Assembly: GCF_004798865.1 (NCBI RefSeq) | Contig: NW_025335505.1 | Location: 24,046,274-24,110,273, forward strand | Source: Varanus komodoensis | Taxonomy: Eukaryota; Chordata; Lepidosauria; Squamata; Varanidae | Length of the DNA stretch: 64,000 nucleotides | Direction of reading: 5' to 3' | Shown here: one piece after another, positions 49,211 to 61,927 of the stretch | Layout of the letters: every line of letters begins with the position of its first letter | How positions within the stretch are numbered: position 1 is the first letter of the stretch | The notes under the pieces: generated by a model | Seen by the model: only the letters and a program-made list of their open reading frames with translations | Database searches by the model: none | What the model was told of the DNA's origin: nothing | Program-made: the position numbers and the translations under genes

Positions 49211-52200
49211 TGAAGAGCAGGAGTACTCTGTAAATCACCTTGGCTTCCTTGAAGAGGAAGAAAGCTGGGATGGTTGGTCAATGTAAAAATTATATATTGT
49301 TGAATTCCTCCCTCTCTCTCCGAGATCCTAAACATATAAATGGCACCTCCAAGTAAATATCTTTAAATCAGGATATCTGATGCCATAACAGTACGCAATT
49401 GTCAAACCAAGAAACAACATTCCACATTGTTTACAGCACAACCCAGTCAAAATTAAGCCAAAATACAATGGAAAGCTATTATTTAAAATATTTTTCCTTA
49501 AGCTAGATCGTGCCTTTAACTTTGCTCTCTCCTCTGTGTTCATACTGAAATTATGTTTATTAGAAATTTGCCACAAACAGAAAAAGCTTCTTCCTCTGTC
49601 TACTGAGATAATCCCTGGCTTGACCTGATGCCTTCTGAAGAGGAGACTGTAACTTTTCACAACTGTCATCGCAGTTTAGTATTCCATGGCTCATTCTGTC
49701 AGATTAACTTAGTAAATACTAGGAGAAATAGGGGAACATGCTATTGTACTTGCTGTTTTGAAAGCAGTGGAGTAAAGGATTATTCTCTACTGAATGTTAA
49801 TGTAATTGCTTTTTTGTATTGTTGAAGTAAGCAATTCTTGCAAGGGTTTTCATCCAGATCTGTGGGTGTGGCTTTTCTGATATGCTCTATACAGCAATTG
49901 GAAGAGACTACTAAAATACTGCATAGAGTCTGCACATATTCTGAACACTGATATGCAAGAACAGGCACAAGTAAGAGCTCAGAGACAATCAGACATGTGT
50001 TTATTGAACATGCACTTGTGCATTTCATGATAAAGGAGGGATGGGTTAAAAAACTTGCATAGAACTGCACAGGGAATGGGAATAAACTCAATTTCCCCAT
50101 CCCTGCCTTATTCTGCTGATTTAAGCAGTTTCTTCCCAGCTTAACACCGATACTGCTACAGAGCAAGCAGGAAGAAAATAGCTTAAAGCAGCAGAGTGTG
50201 GGGATGTACAGCAGGGAAGGGATTTTTTCTCACTTCCTTTCTCCTGCTCTCTTGTTGGTATAAAAGGTTAAAACTACCCCACCCCGACTTCTAGCTGAAT
50301 AGAAAGCATCTTTTTAATAAACACATGTACATCTAAGGGCTGAATAAACACACACACGCCTTACATGGCCCTTATAAAGCCTAATCCATTATATCTCCAG
50401 GTAAAAATCTGGTTTTACAGACAACCAACTGATTCATTACATGATGATCTTTTACTTATAAAATACCTAAATTTTCTGTATACTGCACAGAAATACAGTC
50501 CCTGCCCAAAGACACACAATGTAATCAATGCAATATATCAGGAAAAAAGAGAAGAAAGAGGAAAGCAAGTTAATTGATCTCTCTCACATATCCTCAACCT
50601 AGTCATAGAACTTATCATTTCCTTGGTATTCTGAGTTGCTCAGGATGATGAAATAATTCTGTCTACAATTAGAGCACAAACGGCAGAAGCATGGTAACAA
50701 ACAAGCCCAAACACAGGTAAGAATCCATTTGCAAGTTTAATCTGAAGAGGTGATGGCAGCAAAGTAATGTTATTTCACCACCACTACTGCACCTGGTCAT
50801 CGTCATCCAGAGGGGCTGTGTTGGATGGTTAAAATCTCTTGGATGCAGACTTTAGAACACAACTTGAACCCTCAACGGCCCATTGGGAGGAATTTCTTAG
50901 ATATTTTGTAGATAACTCACTCATATTTATGCTGACTAGGACACCATTCTTTTGACAGCTTCTGAGATGGACAGAGGTAGCACACCCTCTAATCAGGTCA
51001 TAGATACCTTTCATCTTGTACCACCTGAGGATATGGGCAAACTGTTTAGAAGACTGAGGCCTACTTGCTCTTGAAATCTTTGTCTGTCCCAGCTTGCAAA
51101 ACTGGCCATAGGTGGGCTGGGTGCTTGTAACGTGGACATAATTAAAGCCTCTTTGCTGGACAGTAAGGCTGTTGTTGAAGAAACCAACTACCATCAGGTA
51201 TAAAATGTGCTATTTGGCGGCAAGGTGTTGGAGCATGTGGTGGCCTCCCAGCTCCTATTGGTGTAGGAAAATACTGATTATTTAGAATCATTCCAGTTAG
51301 TTTGCAGCCTGTTTATGGGACCGAAACAGTGCTGGTCACCATGGCTGGATGAGTGGAAAAGCAACCATGTTAATTCTTCTGGACCTCTCAATGGCTTTTA
51401 GTACTACTGCCCATTGTATCTGAATCATCTTTTGGGGTTGGGGTTGGAAGGCAGTTGTATGGTTAGGGTTAGGGAGGAGCAATCTCAGAAGGCAGTGTGA
51501 AGAATCCACACTGGGAGTAGGCAACTATTGGATTTCCATAGCTTTACTCCCCAGTCTGCTTTCTTATGAATCTGAGCCCAACTTGGTCCCAAGCATGTGT
51601 GTGAATCAAGCATGTACAGACACTGCACAAGCAGCATCCCTCTTCTATGCATGTGACTTTGTGGGTTTTGTGCTGCATGTGCTATGGAGGAAGGTGACTT
51701 GGTTGCACAACAGGAGTTCCATGAGTGATGCTGGATTTCCTTTCAGCTCAGCTCAGCTCACTTCCTAAATGAGGGCTGAGCATAAGAAAGAAGTCCAGCA
51801 CAGAGAAGAGGTCGAATCATTTTATCTGTACAGGCAAGCTTCCCTGCTTTTAAGTCTAGATGTATGCACACAATCCAGCAGCCCTATGTCCCCAGCCAAT
51901 GTGCGTTTCCACTTCGGTCTGCAGTTCCAGGATAATGCGATCTTAAGCACAACTATATTATCTTGCCTCCCACTAGCAATAATCTGGACAACAGCATTAA
52001 TTTCCAGTTCTAAGGATTAATGAGATCAGTGCATGTGAGGCACTCTGAATAATCTGAGTAACTGGTCTGCAGCAGGTGATTGGAAATCCCCCCCCCACGG
52101 GCTGCACCATTGCCGCCACCACCGCTATTAAAGGCAGAATCCTATGCAAATTTAGATAGGGAAAAAATCTCTGCAACTCAAAAGAGTATTTCCTAAGTGT

Positions 52201-52949
52201 TATGCTAGCTTGGCTGGCTCACGCTGGCGGTTTTAGGGCTTTTTTCCTGTCTGCACCATGCATAGGATCGCGTGCTTAGTTATCTTTTTGGCTCTTGTTG
52301 CTTTTAAGCAAGAATGACCAAAAATAAAACTAGAGTGGGAAAGACCATTTGAGGGGAGCTAGGATTGAATATCTATGCTATCTAGAACTTAATACGTTGA
52401 CTGAAAACTGGGTGTGGTGAATTCTTTTCTTTTTGCAGGGTCCCTTCTATTCCTTGGAATTATTCTTCCTTTTAAGTTAAGAAAACACACGCCACCCACA
52501 CAGAGGAACGGTGGGGTGGGGACGGGAAACAGAAGGAAAGCGGAAAGGAGGGGAGAGTGAAGAAAAACAAGACGTTAGCGTGTTTTAAAATGGTTTCTGC
52601 GTTGCGGATTGGGGCTAAAGGTGGTTCCATGATTTCGAAAAAAGTTGGACTATTGCCCTAGAACGCTTTATTAATGTCAAATATCATTATTAATCCCTGG
52701 TGAGTCATCGGGCTCAAAGAAAAGCATGCGTCTGTCTTCGCTCCGTGGAACGGAGAATCCTGGGACTGCTATAATTTTACCATTCAACCCTGTACAATCT
52801 TCCTTAAAATGGGCAGTGCTCCTGCCATTCCAACACATCGCTCCCTGCCTAAACAACATTCTCCTTTCTCGCCGTTTCCAACCGTCCGCCAAGTCATGCT
52901 GCCTCATTAGGACTTCAGCCACCTCCTTCTGCCTTAAACTTCACTTTGC
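49211..52949. other. Intergenic region left of KIF13A
   Basis: Apart from the RT fragment at 51,225 nothing coding is supported. The longest open frame (121 codons, minus strand, about 50,829-51,194) has no recognisable domain and no splice context. GC content rises from about 52,450 toward the KIF13A promoter. Confidence 0.5.
51225..51425 (+). mobile_element. LINE reverse-transcriptase fragment, CR1/L2 group
   Basis: Reads VILLDLSMAFSTTAHCI, a decayed form of the RT motif LLDLSAAFDTVDH. It is preceded by tcctattggtgtaggaaaat, which fits the usual upstream LINE sequence. It covers the part just 5' of where the 20,529 copy starts. Confidence 0.6.
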
Positions 52950-53797
52950 TGCCCAGTATGTCTGTGTGCGCTTTTCATCAGCCCCCGCCTCGTTCTTCCA
53001 CTTGACTCTCGCATCCATCGCTACAAAATCGCAAGGGCGGGGGCAAGAGAGATCGATGCGGCTCTCCCACTTTGCCCCTCGCCGCATCCGTCTGCGCTTG
53101 CGCGAACGCGACGGCTCCTCTACCGTCCGGGCAGGCAGACGGCGTGAAGGGATCCCGCGCATGACTGTTCGGCGCGTCGCTCCGCGTCGGCTGTGTACGT
53201 TGTTCCTTCCCAGCTCTCAGTGCCGAAGTCACTCGGCTCGCTCCGTCGTTTTACCGACTCCCCCTCGCCCTGACTGTGTGACCGACCCTGGAATCTCAGC
53301 AGAGACTGAGTAGCTAAAGAGACGAAGGAGTTGCCGCCGCTGCGGGGCTGGAAGATGGCGCTTGGGATGGGGAGGTGGCGGCGGCAGCGGCAGCAGGAGG
53401 CGGCGGCGCTGGGCTGGGGGAAAGGGCAGCGGGGCTTCTCGCGCAAGCGAGGCCGAAGCGAGTAGCGCCTCCGCCGCGCCTTTTGGACGCTTTCCTTCGG
53501 TCACTGTTCTCCAGCCATTCGGCGTCGACTCTTCTTTCGGCGGCTCGCTGGCTCCGCTTTTCCCCACCGGCCCGAGATGGACCTCAGCGCTGCGCTTTCT
53601 CCGTTGGCAGCGCGACTGTGGGAGAGTCCCCGCGGCTTGCTGCTACTGCCTTGAGACGCCGACTTTGTCCCGCGGGTGGCCCCTGGGGAGAGGCGGCTCG
53701 AGGGTTGTGCCCCTGGCGGTGCGAAGCAAGGAGGCTCGGGAGTCACGTTCGCTGCTGGGGGCGGTGGGGCCCCCACGTTGCCCCTGCCGCCGGGAAG
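52950..53797 (+). promoter_or_regulatory. KIF13A: KIF13A CpG-island promoter and 5' UTR
   Basis: CpG-dense, GC-rich block directly upstream of the KIF13A start codon, with GGC/GCC runs near 53,360-53,420. There is no TATA box at a convincing place. The transcription start cannot be fixed from sequence alone. Confidence 0.75.
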
Positions 53798-53852
53798 ATG
53801 TCGGATACTAAGGTGAAAGTGGCCGTTAGAGTCCGGCCCATGAACAGGAGAG
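53798..53852 (+). CDS. KIF13A: KIF13A exon 1, coding part
   Basis: ATG in context gggaagATGtcg, 18 codons plus one base, then donor gtaata. The start is set by the family: kinesin-3 motors begin a few residues before the VRVRP strand. The frame stays open upstream to an ATG at 53375, but that 141-codon stretch is low-complexity CpG-island sequence and is treated as 5' UTR. Confidence 0.94.
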
Positions 53853-55101
53853 GTAATATGAAATTATTGCTGCTGTTATTGGCATTCTTATTACGCCTAA
53901 CGTTCCCTAACTGACCCAATTTTAATCCGTTATATTTCTCGCCCCAGCTTTTCTTTTCTGGCTAACTTGTTGCAGAATAGTTAGGTTTGGAGAAGGAAGA
54001 ATTAAGAATTGCAGTGATTTACCCCCTTTTTTTTTCTTTTGCGCGAGGCAAGGAAGTGTGTCGTCTGACTTCCATAAAGTTTGCCTCCGCAGCTAGGGAA
54101 CATCTTGGCTTGGTTTGGGTGCAAACCTACGGTAATAAAGTGAGGATCTAATCTCTCTCTCGCTGGAGCGCAGCCTCCCTTTTCCTTTATGAGGGGTGTG
54201 GAGCTCAGGACAAACCCAGTTGCTTCTTTCAAAGCTGCCTCTTAAGAGAAAAAAATCATTTTCTTGCTTGTTGGCTGGGAAGGCTAACTGATTCCCTGAG
54301 GTGATTTTTTCTAGCTAACCTACCAACCTGTAGCTCTCTTGCCACCCATTTATCCCACTTCCTCCATCGGAGACTGGTAATACAAGCTCTTAATATTAGA
54401 GACTGTACTCTGAAATGTTTTTCGTGGCATCTTTTTAGTTCTTAGGGCACACATTCAAAATAGCTTGCTGTGGCTTGGTTATTCCTGTCATGTCCTGTGA
54501 CCCCTCTGCCATAGACACAATCACAGGGGTTCAAACAAGAGAGCAGGCTCACTCCTTTGGTGCACAGTGGTGTACAAAGGGGAATTTTAACCCTACAATA
54601 GTGATGTATTAATATGGAATTGGGATGCATGCTATGCAACAGCTTGATCCTGTGTATATGGCATGAGGCAACATGGATTCTAGGCATTGAATTAGGTTGC
54701 AACGGATGGGGGAACTGTTCAGAAAGGTGTACATGTGCCTCCTGTGGTTCTGAAACCACATATTACCTCACTAGTAGAGAACTTTTGTCAGTTCTGTAGG
54801 TCTCCAATTTTTTGTCCCATGCTTTCTTTTTTTTCTTTTGGGGGGGGCACAACGTCCATATCATTTCCTATACTCCTAGCAGCAAATGGGAGTTATTTTC
54901 TGAACACAAGGGGGAAAAACCGCTGGAAAGGCCTTGCTAGCTAGGGACAAAGTATACATCAGTCTGTAAGGGAATGTTCTGATGTCCCCTGTTGTGTTAT
55001 GTCCCAGAGCTTGAGCTGAATACAAAGTGCATTGTGGAGATGGAAGGGAATCAAACTGTGCTGCATCCTCCACCTTCAAACAACAAGCAGGGAGAAAACA
55101 G
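53798..55101 (+). CDS. KIF13A: KIF13A, first two coding exons (kinesin-3 motor N terminus)
   Basis: Plus-end-directed kinesin-3 motor that moves endosomal and melanosomal cargo along microtubules; about 1,800 residues in human. Exon 1 coding part 53798-53852 gives MSDTKVKVAVRVRPMNRR; exon 2 at 55008-55101 gives ELELNTKCIVEMEGNQTVLH and PPPSNNKQGEN. These match KIF13A; KIF13B differs (MGDSKVKVAIRIRP, ETDLHTKC). Together they cover the first strands of the motor domain; the P-loop (GQTGSGKS) is encoded further right, outside the window. Exon 3 (human KPPKVFAFDYCF) was not found before 64,000, so intron 2 exceeds 8.8 kb. Confidence 0.96.
53853..55007 (+). other. KIF13A intron 1
   Basis: About 1.15 kb between good splice sites. 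No gene, RNA or clear repeat was seen in it. Confidence 0.85.
55008..55101 (+). CDS. KIF13A: KIF13A exon 2
   Basis: 94 bases after acceptor tatgtcccag, donor gtaaaa. The first two bases complete a glutamate codon begun in exon 1. Residue identity to human KIF13A is high. Confidence 0.95.
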
Positions 55102-57959
55102 GTAAAAAGTACAGTTCAAATATATGTTATCAAGCAAGATGAGTTGTTTGCAAGTTCTTGCATTCTGGGGCATGAAATTTTTCTTATCTAGGTGCAATGA
55201 CATCAATGTAATTTACCCTAAATCAGGAATAATGTCATATTAATGTGCAACAATTTGACAATTGAGTTGCATAGGCAAAATGTTAATCCTGTTACTTTTT
55301 AAGTGTGAGCTACAATATTAGAAGTCCCTATAATGTTTTGGAGCAAACAGTTTCTAGATTCTTAGATGGTGGTGAAAATCATTGGGGTTGTTTCTTAGAT
55401 TGCAATGTACACTCATCCATGAGCAGATGTATCTAATGGATTCTTTATTCATTCTGTCTTATTTTAATGAAGAAAGTGCTGAAATCATGTATTTGGCATT
55501 TATTTGTAAAGTTCCGAAAAGAACAGTTGGGAACAGTCCAAAATGCCAATGCGCCAGACTATAAAAATAGATCTTTTTTTTTCCTTCATAAGTGGATTGG
55601 GGGAGATGTTGTACAAAGGAGACAGGAAAGCAAAAGTTACATTATCATCAGTTATGATACTTGTATTCTTTCCTCTAATATTTACTCATTTGCCTGGCTA
55701 TACCAGTTCTCATTTTACAACATTACCAAAATAAGGATCTTTCTTTCTGTTCCCTCAGCAAAGCTCTGGCTCAAGTGCTGATAATCACTTGCCTTGATTG
55801 CTACCATGCTTGCCTTTCTGGTCATTTGCTTTTTCACTCTGTTTCACTTATGTCTATCTAAAATTCTGCTTCCCAGAATCAATCACTTATCTCAGCACTC
55901 TGACCTTAAAATCCCTTTACCAGCTTTCTGTTGTGTGCAAGATCCTGCACAAGCTTTTCTTCTTCACTTCAGAACCCTTAATTGACTTCCCCTCTGCTTA
56001 TTTCATTGTTATTATATCCTAGCTCAGCCTTACCTATGACCTTTACTTGTCTAGTTCTGCTACTTTCAGCTATCCAAAAGTTTCCAGCTCCCCAAAATGA
56101 CAGCATTTTCTTTCTTGCTGTCTGTTATGCCTGGAATGGACCCTCAGACCTCCTCCATTATTTCTCTTAGAGGCTTCCTCAAAATGCTTCTTTTCAGTGA
56201 AATTGTTAGAACTGCCAACAGATCTCTTGCCCTATCTAGCCTAAGTACATGTACCTGAAATCACTACATGTTCTTTACTTCTGCCACTATTTCTTGTACT
56301 TCTGTTGTCTCCCTTCAGGCTGGTTTTAAACCATATGAAACTGTCCTCCCATTTTTTTATAGACTGCAATGTATGAAGTTGGTACTATATGTGAATATAG
56401 CGTATATACACGCAAATTTAATAATATTCACCAGTACTTTTGATTTGGGCCTGGATACATAATGGGAGCATGTGATGACTGAATATTGAAGTAATGTGCT
56501 CGGAATTACTTCCCCCAGTACAAAGTTTGGCAGCATTCTGTCAGCTATGGGTACTAGGCATTTTTTCAAAGGCAGACAGTCTGTATTTCACTAAAGCAAG
56601 TAGCCAGATTGTCATCTTCTAGAAGCAGCTGCAGTTGACATTCAAAGATGATCAAAAGCACCTCTGGGCACAGCAGCAATGTGACCCTCCAGGAGCAATA
56701 AAAAATCCAAACGTTTTTATAGACTGCAAAAATATACAACTAAAGGTATTCACCTCTTTATTGATTTAACTGCAACCCTGATATGTAAGAATAGCCCAGT
56801 GAAATTAGTAACCTGGAGCACACAGTAAAGATGTATATAAAATTAGGCAAACCTTGTGGTCAGTTGAAAGTTTTATTTTAAAACACTTGTATGCTGTCCA
56901 GTTGTGCCACAGCACCACCGGCATGCTTCGGGCTTAGGCATGCTTAAATCTACATAGAATCATCTTGTTAGTAGGATAAAACTGCCTGGCCCATGATATT
57001 CAGTTGTAACATCATACAGGTGTTTCACTTTTAGGATTAAAGTTCTAATCACTTTCTGCAGTTTTCTAGTTTTCAATTTTGTGAGCTAAAAATTGTAATA
57101 TTACAATTAATACATTTGTCATCTTTCTTCATTGGTTGTTTAATATATTGTATTCTCTTGTGTTTTAATTTTATCTTAACTTTTATTCCTTTTTCACTTA
57201 CGTATTTTCTTAAATAACATGACCATGATAGACAATAGAAGCAAATATGTGGAATTCACAATAGTTCATGTGGTTTGTTCTTATATTTACTACTACTTCA
57301 AGTCTTAGAGGAAATCAAAAGGAAAAGTTTCCAGCCCTGGGGAATTGGTGTTTTGTTTCAAAAGTCTCAATTGAAACTTATCTAAATGGTGTGTCAGGTG
57401 AAATAAGACAGCTACCAACTGTCTGCTTATCCAAAGGAATTATCAGCCAGAAAAAAGCTGCTATGCAGGCGCTCTTACTATCATCTACCCAAGGTAGCAG
57501 ATAGAATAACAGCTGACAGCAGACTTTACCTTAGTTTATAAGAAACTGTAAAAAATTCCATTTGACCTTTCTTAAATTGTTTTTCCTGTTAAAATTTCTC
57601 AGCTTCTGAAGTGCTAGCCTTGATTTAGTTAGGAATGAAGAAAAAGTGAATAAAAGCAAATTTGAGCTGTTTTAGCAGTGTTTCATTAAGCACATTCTAG
57701 ATCGTGACCTAGATACTATTCCAGTGAAATACCCTTCTCAGACTATGCATTATTAAAGGCCTATTCAAGTTACAGATCTATGGCAATGCATCTAATAAAT
57801 ATGTATTTATTTAATCATTGTATAGCTTGTTGTATTTATTCAATATTATTTTTAGACTTCCTTTATGGTAAAAGCTCTCACATCTTAAAACTTGTAGTGA
57901 TTTAGAATAAGGGATTATAATGTAAAATAATTAACAAGTTAACAAACTGGGCAGCAGTT

Positions 57960-58620
57960 AGAGATACATAGAAACATAGCAAGTCAGAAAGGGTCTCCTG
58001 GGCCATCTAGTCTGATCCCCAGGTCTAGCCAGTTCCATTCATTTAATACCCAACATGTGGTTGTCTAATTTTTCCTTGGACACCCCACTCATGGGACCTC
58101 CACCACCTGTTGTGGTAGTCCATTTAATATCCTAGGGCAGGGGTCCTCAAACTTTTTCAATAGGGGGCCAGTTGAAAGGCGGTGGCTGTTGCCGGGTATG
58201 CGCGAGGTGGCGTTGGGCATGCGTGGCAGCGACTCGCTCGCTCGGAGATCTCCCAGCGAATTCAAGAGCAAACCACCGGCGAGCGCACGTGGCGGGGGAG
58301 GCAGGCTGCGGCAGCAGCTTGCTTGCTCGGAGATGGTTTTGAACTCGTTGGGAAATCTCCCAATGAGTCCAAAACCATCTCTGAGTGAGCAAGCCACTGC
58401 CTCCTGTGGGGGTAGCGGACAGCAGTACGGGCCAGATGAAAGGGCATGCTGGGCCGGATCCGTCCAGCGGTCCGTAGCTTGAGGACCCATGTCCTAGGGG
58501 TTCTGACTGTCAGGAATTACTTCCTGACATCCAACCTGAAACCTGTTTCCTTGAGCTTTGCCCCATTGGAAGCAGTCCCAGGTGAAGAGAGGTCTTTAAC
58601 CAGTGCTTAAAGCACATTGC
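57960..58620 (-). mobile_element. CR1 3' fragment, reverse orientation, split by a hAT-like MITE
   Basis: Left part contains tctcctgggccatctagtct; right part contains tgactgtcaggaattacttc, both typical of reversed CR1 3' sequence. The two parts are interrupted by the MITE at 58,138-58,491, whose 8-base target duplication tcctaggg is visible. The CR1 insertion is therefore older than the MITE. Confidence 0.65.
58138..58491. mobile_element. hAT-like MITE, copy 3, nested in a CR1
   Basis: Ends caggggtcctcaaac and gcttgaggacccatg, with a perfect 8-base target duplication tcctaggg (58,130-58,137 and 58,492-58,499). Internal hairpin between about 58,321 and 58,394 with arms gcttgctcggagatggtttt and aaaaccatctctgagtgagc. 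Confidence 0.9.
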
Positions 58621-59861
58621 AGTTGGGAGTCTCCTGTATCCCAATGGGAAGGGCAATTCAGCAAGGGGGTACCAGTGCAGATAAAGTCTGATTCAGGGTT
58701 GTCACTAGAGGCCGATCTTCAGGTCTCTAGTACAACAAACAAAGCCATGGATAACTAGTGATCACATGGGGCTATACGGGGGAAGGTGATCCACCTTTAT
58801 GGATGTTGGAGAAATTTACAAAGGATTCAAATGAATTAAAATTTCTATGAATCTGACCCACATTTTCCAAAGCAGACCAGCATTTTCTTAGTCATGTGGA
58901 CTTGCAGACTGTATTTCAGTTTTCTGTAATTTTACACAAAGTTAGTCATAGGAAAATATGCTTCCCCCCATGGATTAAAAGTGTGAAAATATGCATTTTC
59001 ATCAATTTGCATTGTTTGGGGGAATTTGCGCATTTTTAGGAACTTGAAAGTTTGCTTATGAAAGGATTTGTGCAAAATTTGGTTTCATCAGTGAGCAGAT
59101 GATGGAAGAAAAGAGTCCTGACAATCTGCAACTTGTAGATGCAGTGGATTTTACAATATCCATACATGCATCATAAGTACTTTTTCATTTGCCAATAGAT
59201 AACAGTGATTAGGGATTAAACTTGATCTCTGATCTAGAGGTTTTTGTTTTTGTTAAGTAAAGACAAGGTAGATAAATAGCAAAGTAGATTGTTAAGGAAA
59301 TTTCAGTGCTCTGTTTGAATGAGAAATCTTGAGTTAAGTTAGGATTTCAAAAATTAGGCCAGCATCTGTTATGGTATCTACAGCCTCTAGAACTGAAAAG
59401 AACCTTTGATGATAAATTCTGCAGATGTACATATCTGCAAATGCAGAAATTGACCCCATAAAAGAAATTATCTTAATTTTGCAATCATTAAGAATATTCT
59501 TGAATAGAATGATAGCAAGTTTCATACAGTGAAACACATCAACTATATAATATGTTGTAGTTTGTGAGAGATTAACAACACTTTAAATATAATTAACTCG
59601 TGGGTACAGAAGGGATCATTGAGTTACAAGGATAACAAGTGTAAACTTAAAGAGATCATTAGAGGGATTGAACACTGTACAGTTTAGTATTCTATTTGAT
59701 GAGTCAGGCATTCCAAGTAATATTTTATGAACTGTCCAAAGAGCTGTTACTTGTTGCTAAACATGCCATAAATAAGTAGTATGCAAACAATACTACAGAA
59801 TGCTCAAGTTTGAATTTTTAACAGTACCAGATGCACCTCAGTATGCTTTAGTGTATAAGGT

Positions 59862-59956
59862 GCCAATGTTGTGCACACTTATCTGGGAGTAAACTCCATC
59901 GAACTTAATGAGACTTACTTCTGAGTAGGTATACTTGGATTTCACACTAAACCTCT
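59862..59956. repeat. Palindromic MITE, third copy
   Basis: ctgggagtaaactccatcga and atgagacttacttctgagta, typical of the family's core. Confidence 0.5.
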
Positions 59957-61821
59957 GAAGTAGATCATTCTCCTTACACAGCTGTGCAGCTCTGTGTAAT
60001 CTTTTATTGTAGAAGGTTTAGACAGGCATCTGTAGAAAAGGGGTCAGTGTATATATTTCAATGTGTCAGGGATTTCAGTTTGCTTCCTTGAGGGAACACA
60101 TGCTTTTACTCAAATGCTGGTGATCTGAGTCAGATTTTTTCCCCACATTCCATGATGACTTGAGATTCTGTGTACAGATGCATATAAATTACTTTAAACT
60201 GTTAATGTCAAAAATGGCTCCACTTGTTAGTGCAGATGCTAGTATTTTATCAGATTTTTCTTCAAAGTTATTTTGATATAATCTTCTTTTCATAGGTTTG
60301 TTCTTAGGTTATAGTAACCGTCTCATCATCCATTGCTTGAAAAGGCTAAGGGAAATACAGACTAATTGATGTTGGGTGTGTATTTCAGAAGCTTTGTATA
60401 ATTATTGGTTAAGAAGTGAGCACATTATAGTTTAACACATTAGTGGGGAATCATTTTCAGCCCAATGTACCAATTGGCCCTTGGTGAACACTTCAGGTTT
60501 TATGCCAGTAGTGGCTGAGGCCACTGGCTTGTGCACAGAAACATTCTCATGAATACAGGTGCACACCTTCTAGCCCCTCAGCTGATCCATGTAGATCAGT
60601 GGGATGGCATTTTCCCAGCCCAGCACTGAGCAGAGAAAAGGCTTACCTTGACTGTCTAGCAGACCAGAGATGAGCCCTTCCCTGCCCCAGCACTGAGAGC
60701 AGTAAGAACTTTTCTCAGAGGAGAGGGGCTGCCACTTAGAAAGGTTAGTGGACTGGATGAGTAACCACTGCAGGCAGGAAGTTCCCTATGCCTGGTTTGT
60801 CAATTAAGAGCTACAACAATGCTTTCTAGTTTGGAATTGTCTAGATACTCATGGCCTTTGCCAGGATACTATATTCCATTTGCTTTCCTCCCTGTGTTTC
60901 CATCTTTCCACTCCTAAACACTGAACAATGCTTGTTCTTCATGTGTTTATCCCCCCGCCCCCATTAAGATATTTTTTTTTTCTGAATAGTATTTATATTT
61001 CTACAACCCCTTCAGTTGTAGGTTTAGGAAAGTATCATGAAAATTTCTTGCCAATAGTGATCCAGTTTTAAAGCTGCAGGGAGCATACAAGTTGTTTTAA
61101 AATGGAGAGAATCTACCCACGTAGGTGTGCACTCAAGAATGTCTAGTCCATGCATGCTCAGTTGCTTAAGCAATTAAGCTACTGCCTGGAAATGTTTTTG
61201 TATGTGCACCAAGTTGAAATGTGTGGGTAAAGTTGATTCTTAACACAAGGCAATTTGTGATGAATGCATTACCTTGGAAGTAGTATACCTTCTGCTACAA
61301 CCATAGATAGAGGGGTTTTTTTCTTAAAACACAGGTATGTTGTGGAGTTAGGAAACAAAAATCCCTTTCATCTGCTGCTATAGCAAAGTGTTTTATAATC
61401 CTATCTCAAGCACCCTTGCTATTAAGGATGGAGTGTTGCTATAAGTATTATCCTTTTTGCTATTTTGAAAGCAAATTGTAGTGGACAAGGCATGTATCAA
61501 GAATTATGGTGACTGGTATCATCAGTTGTGCAAAATGGTTTGACTGGTTTTCATGATTCCTTCAAATCTTCTCTGACTCCAGAGAAAAACTCTGATATTC
61601 CTTAGCATTCAGAATTCTTGGCAGAATGTGAAAATGCTATGTATCTGTTTGTTATGCTTAAAAAAATAGTATATCAGTGCTAGATGCAATTCTACATTTT
61701 CAAAGCACTAATATGGATGAGTATGTGCAACCATTTAAGATGTGAATTTAAATATACCTCTTATATATTGGCTTATAATTTTGCATAAAAGTTTTATATC
61801 CAAGACAAAGGTGACTTAAGT

Positions 61822-61906
61822 AAGGCTACAAATCTGCATACATTTATCAGGGAATTAGTCCTATTGAACTGAGTGTTCTTAATTTTATAGTGCAGTCTTT
61901 TGTGTC
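61822..61906. repeat. Palindromic MITE, fourth copy, diverged
   Basis: aaggctacaaatctgcatac, ttagtcctattgaactgagt and tatagtgcagtc. It ends just left of the DIRS-like element. Confidence 0.4.
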
Positions 61907-61927
61907 TAGCAAGTTTACATTCTTCAT

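Larger units (their letters stand above)
55102..61927 (+). other. KIF13A intron 2, left part
   Basis: AT-rich intron with no coding exon that I can recognise. It holds a CR1 fragment split by a hAT-like MITE (57,960-58,620) and two palindromic MITE copies. The remainder looks like unique or very old DNA. Confidence 0.6.

Noticed and set aside
50829-51194. 121-codon frame on the minus strand
   Set aside because: No domain, no splice context and no known gene between NHLRC1 and KIF13A in other amniotes. A LINE fragment lies just to its right.
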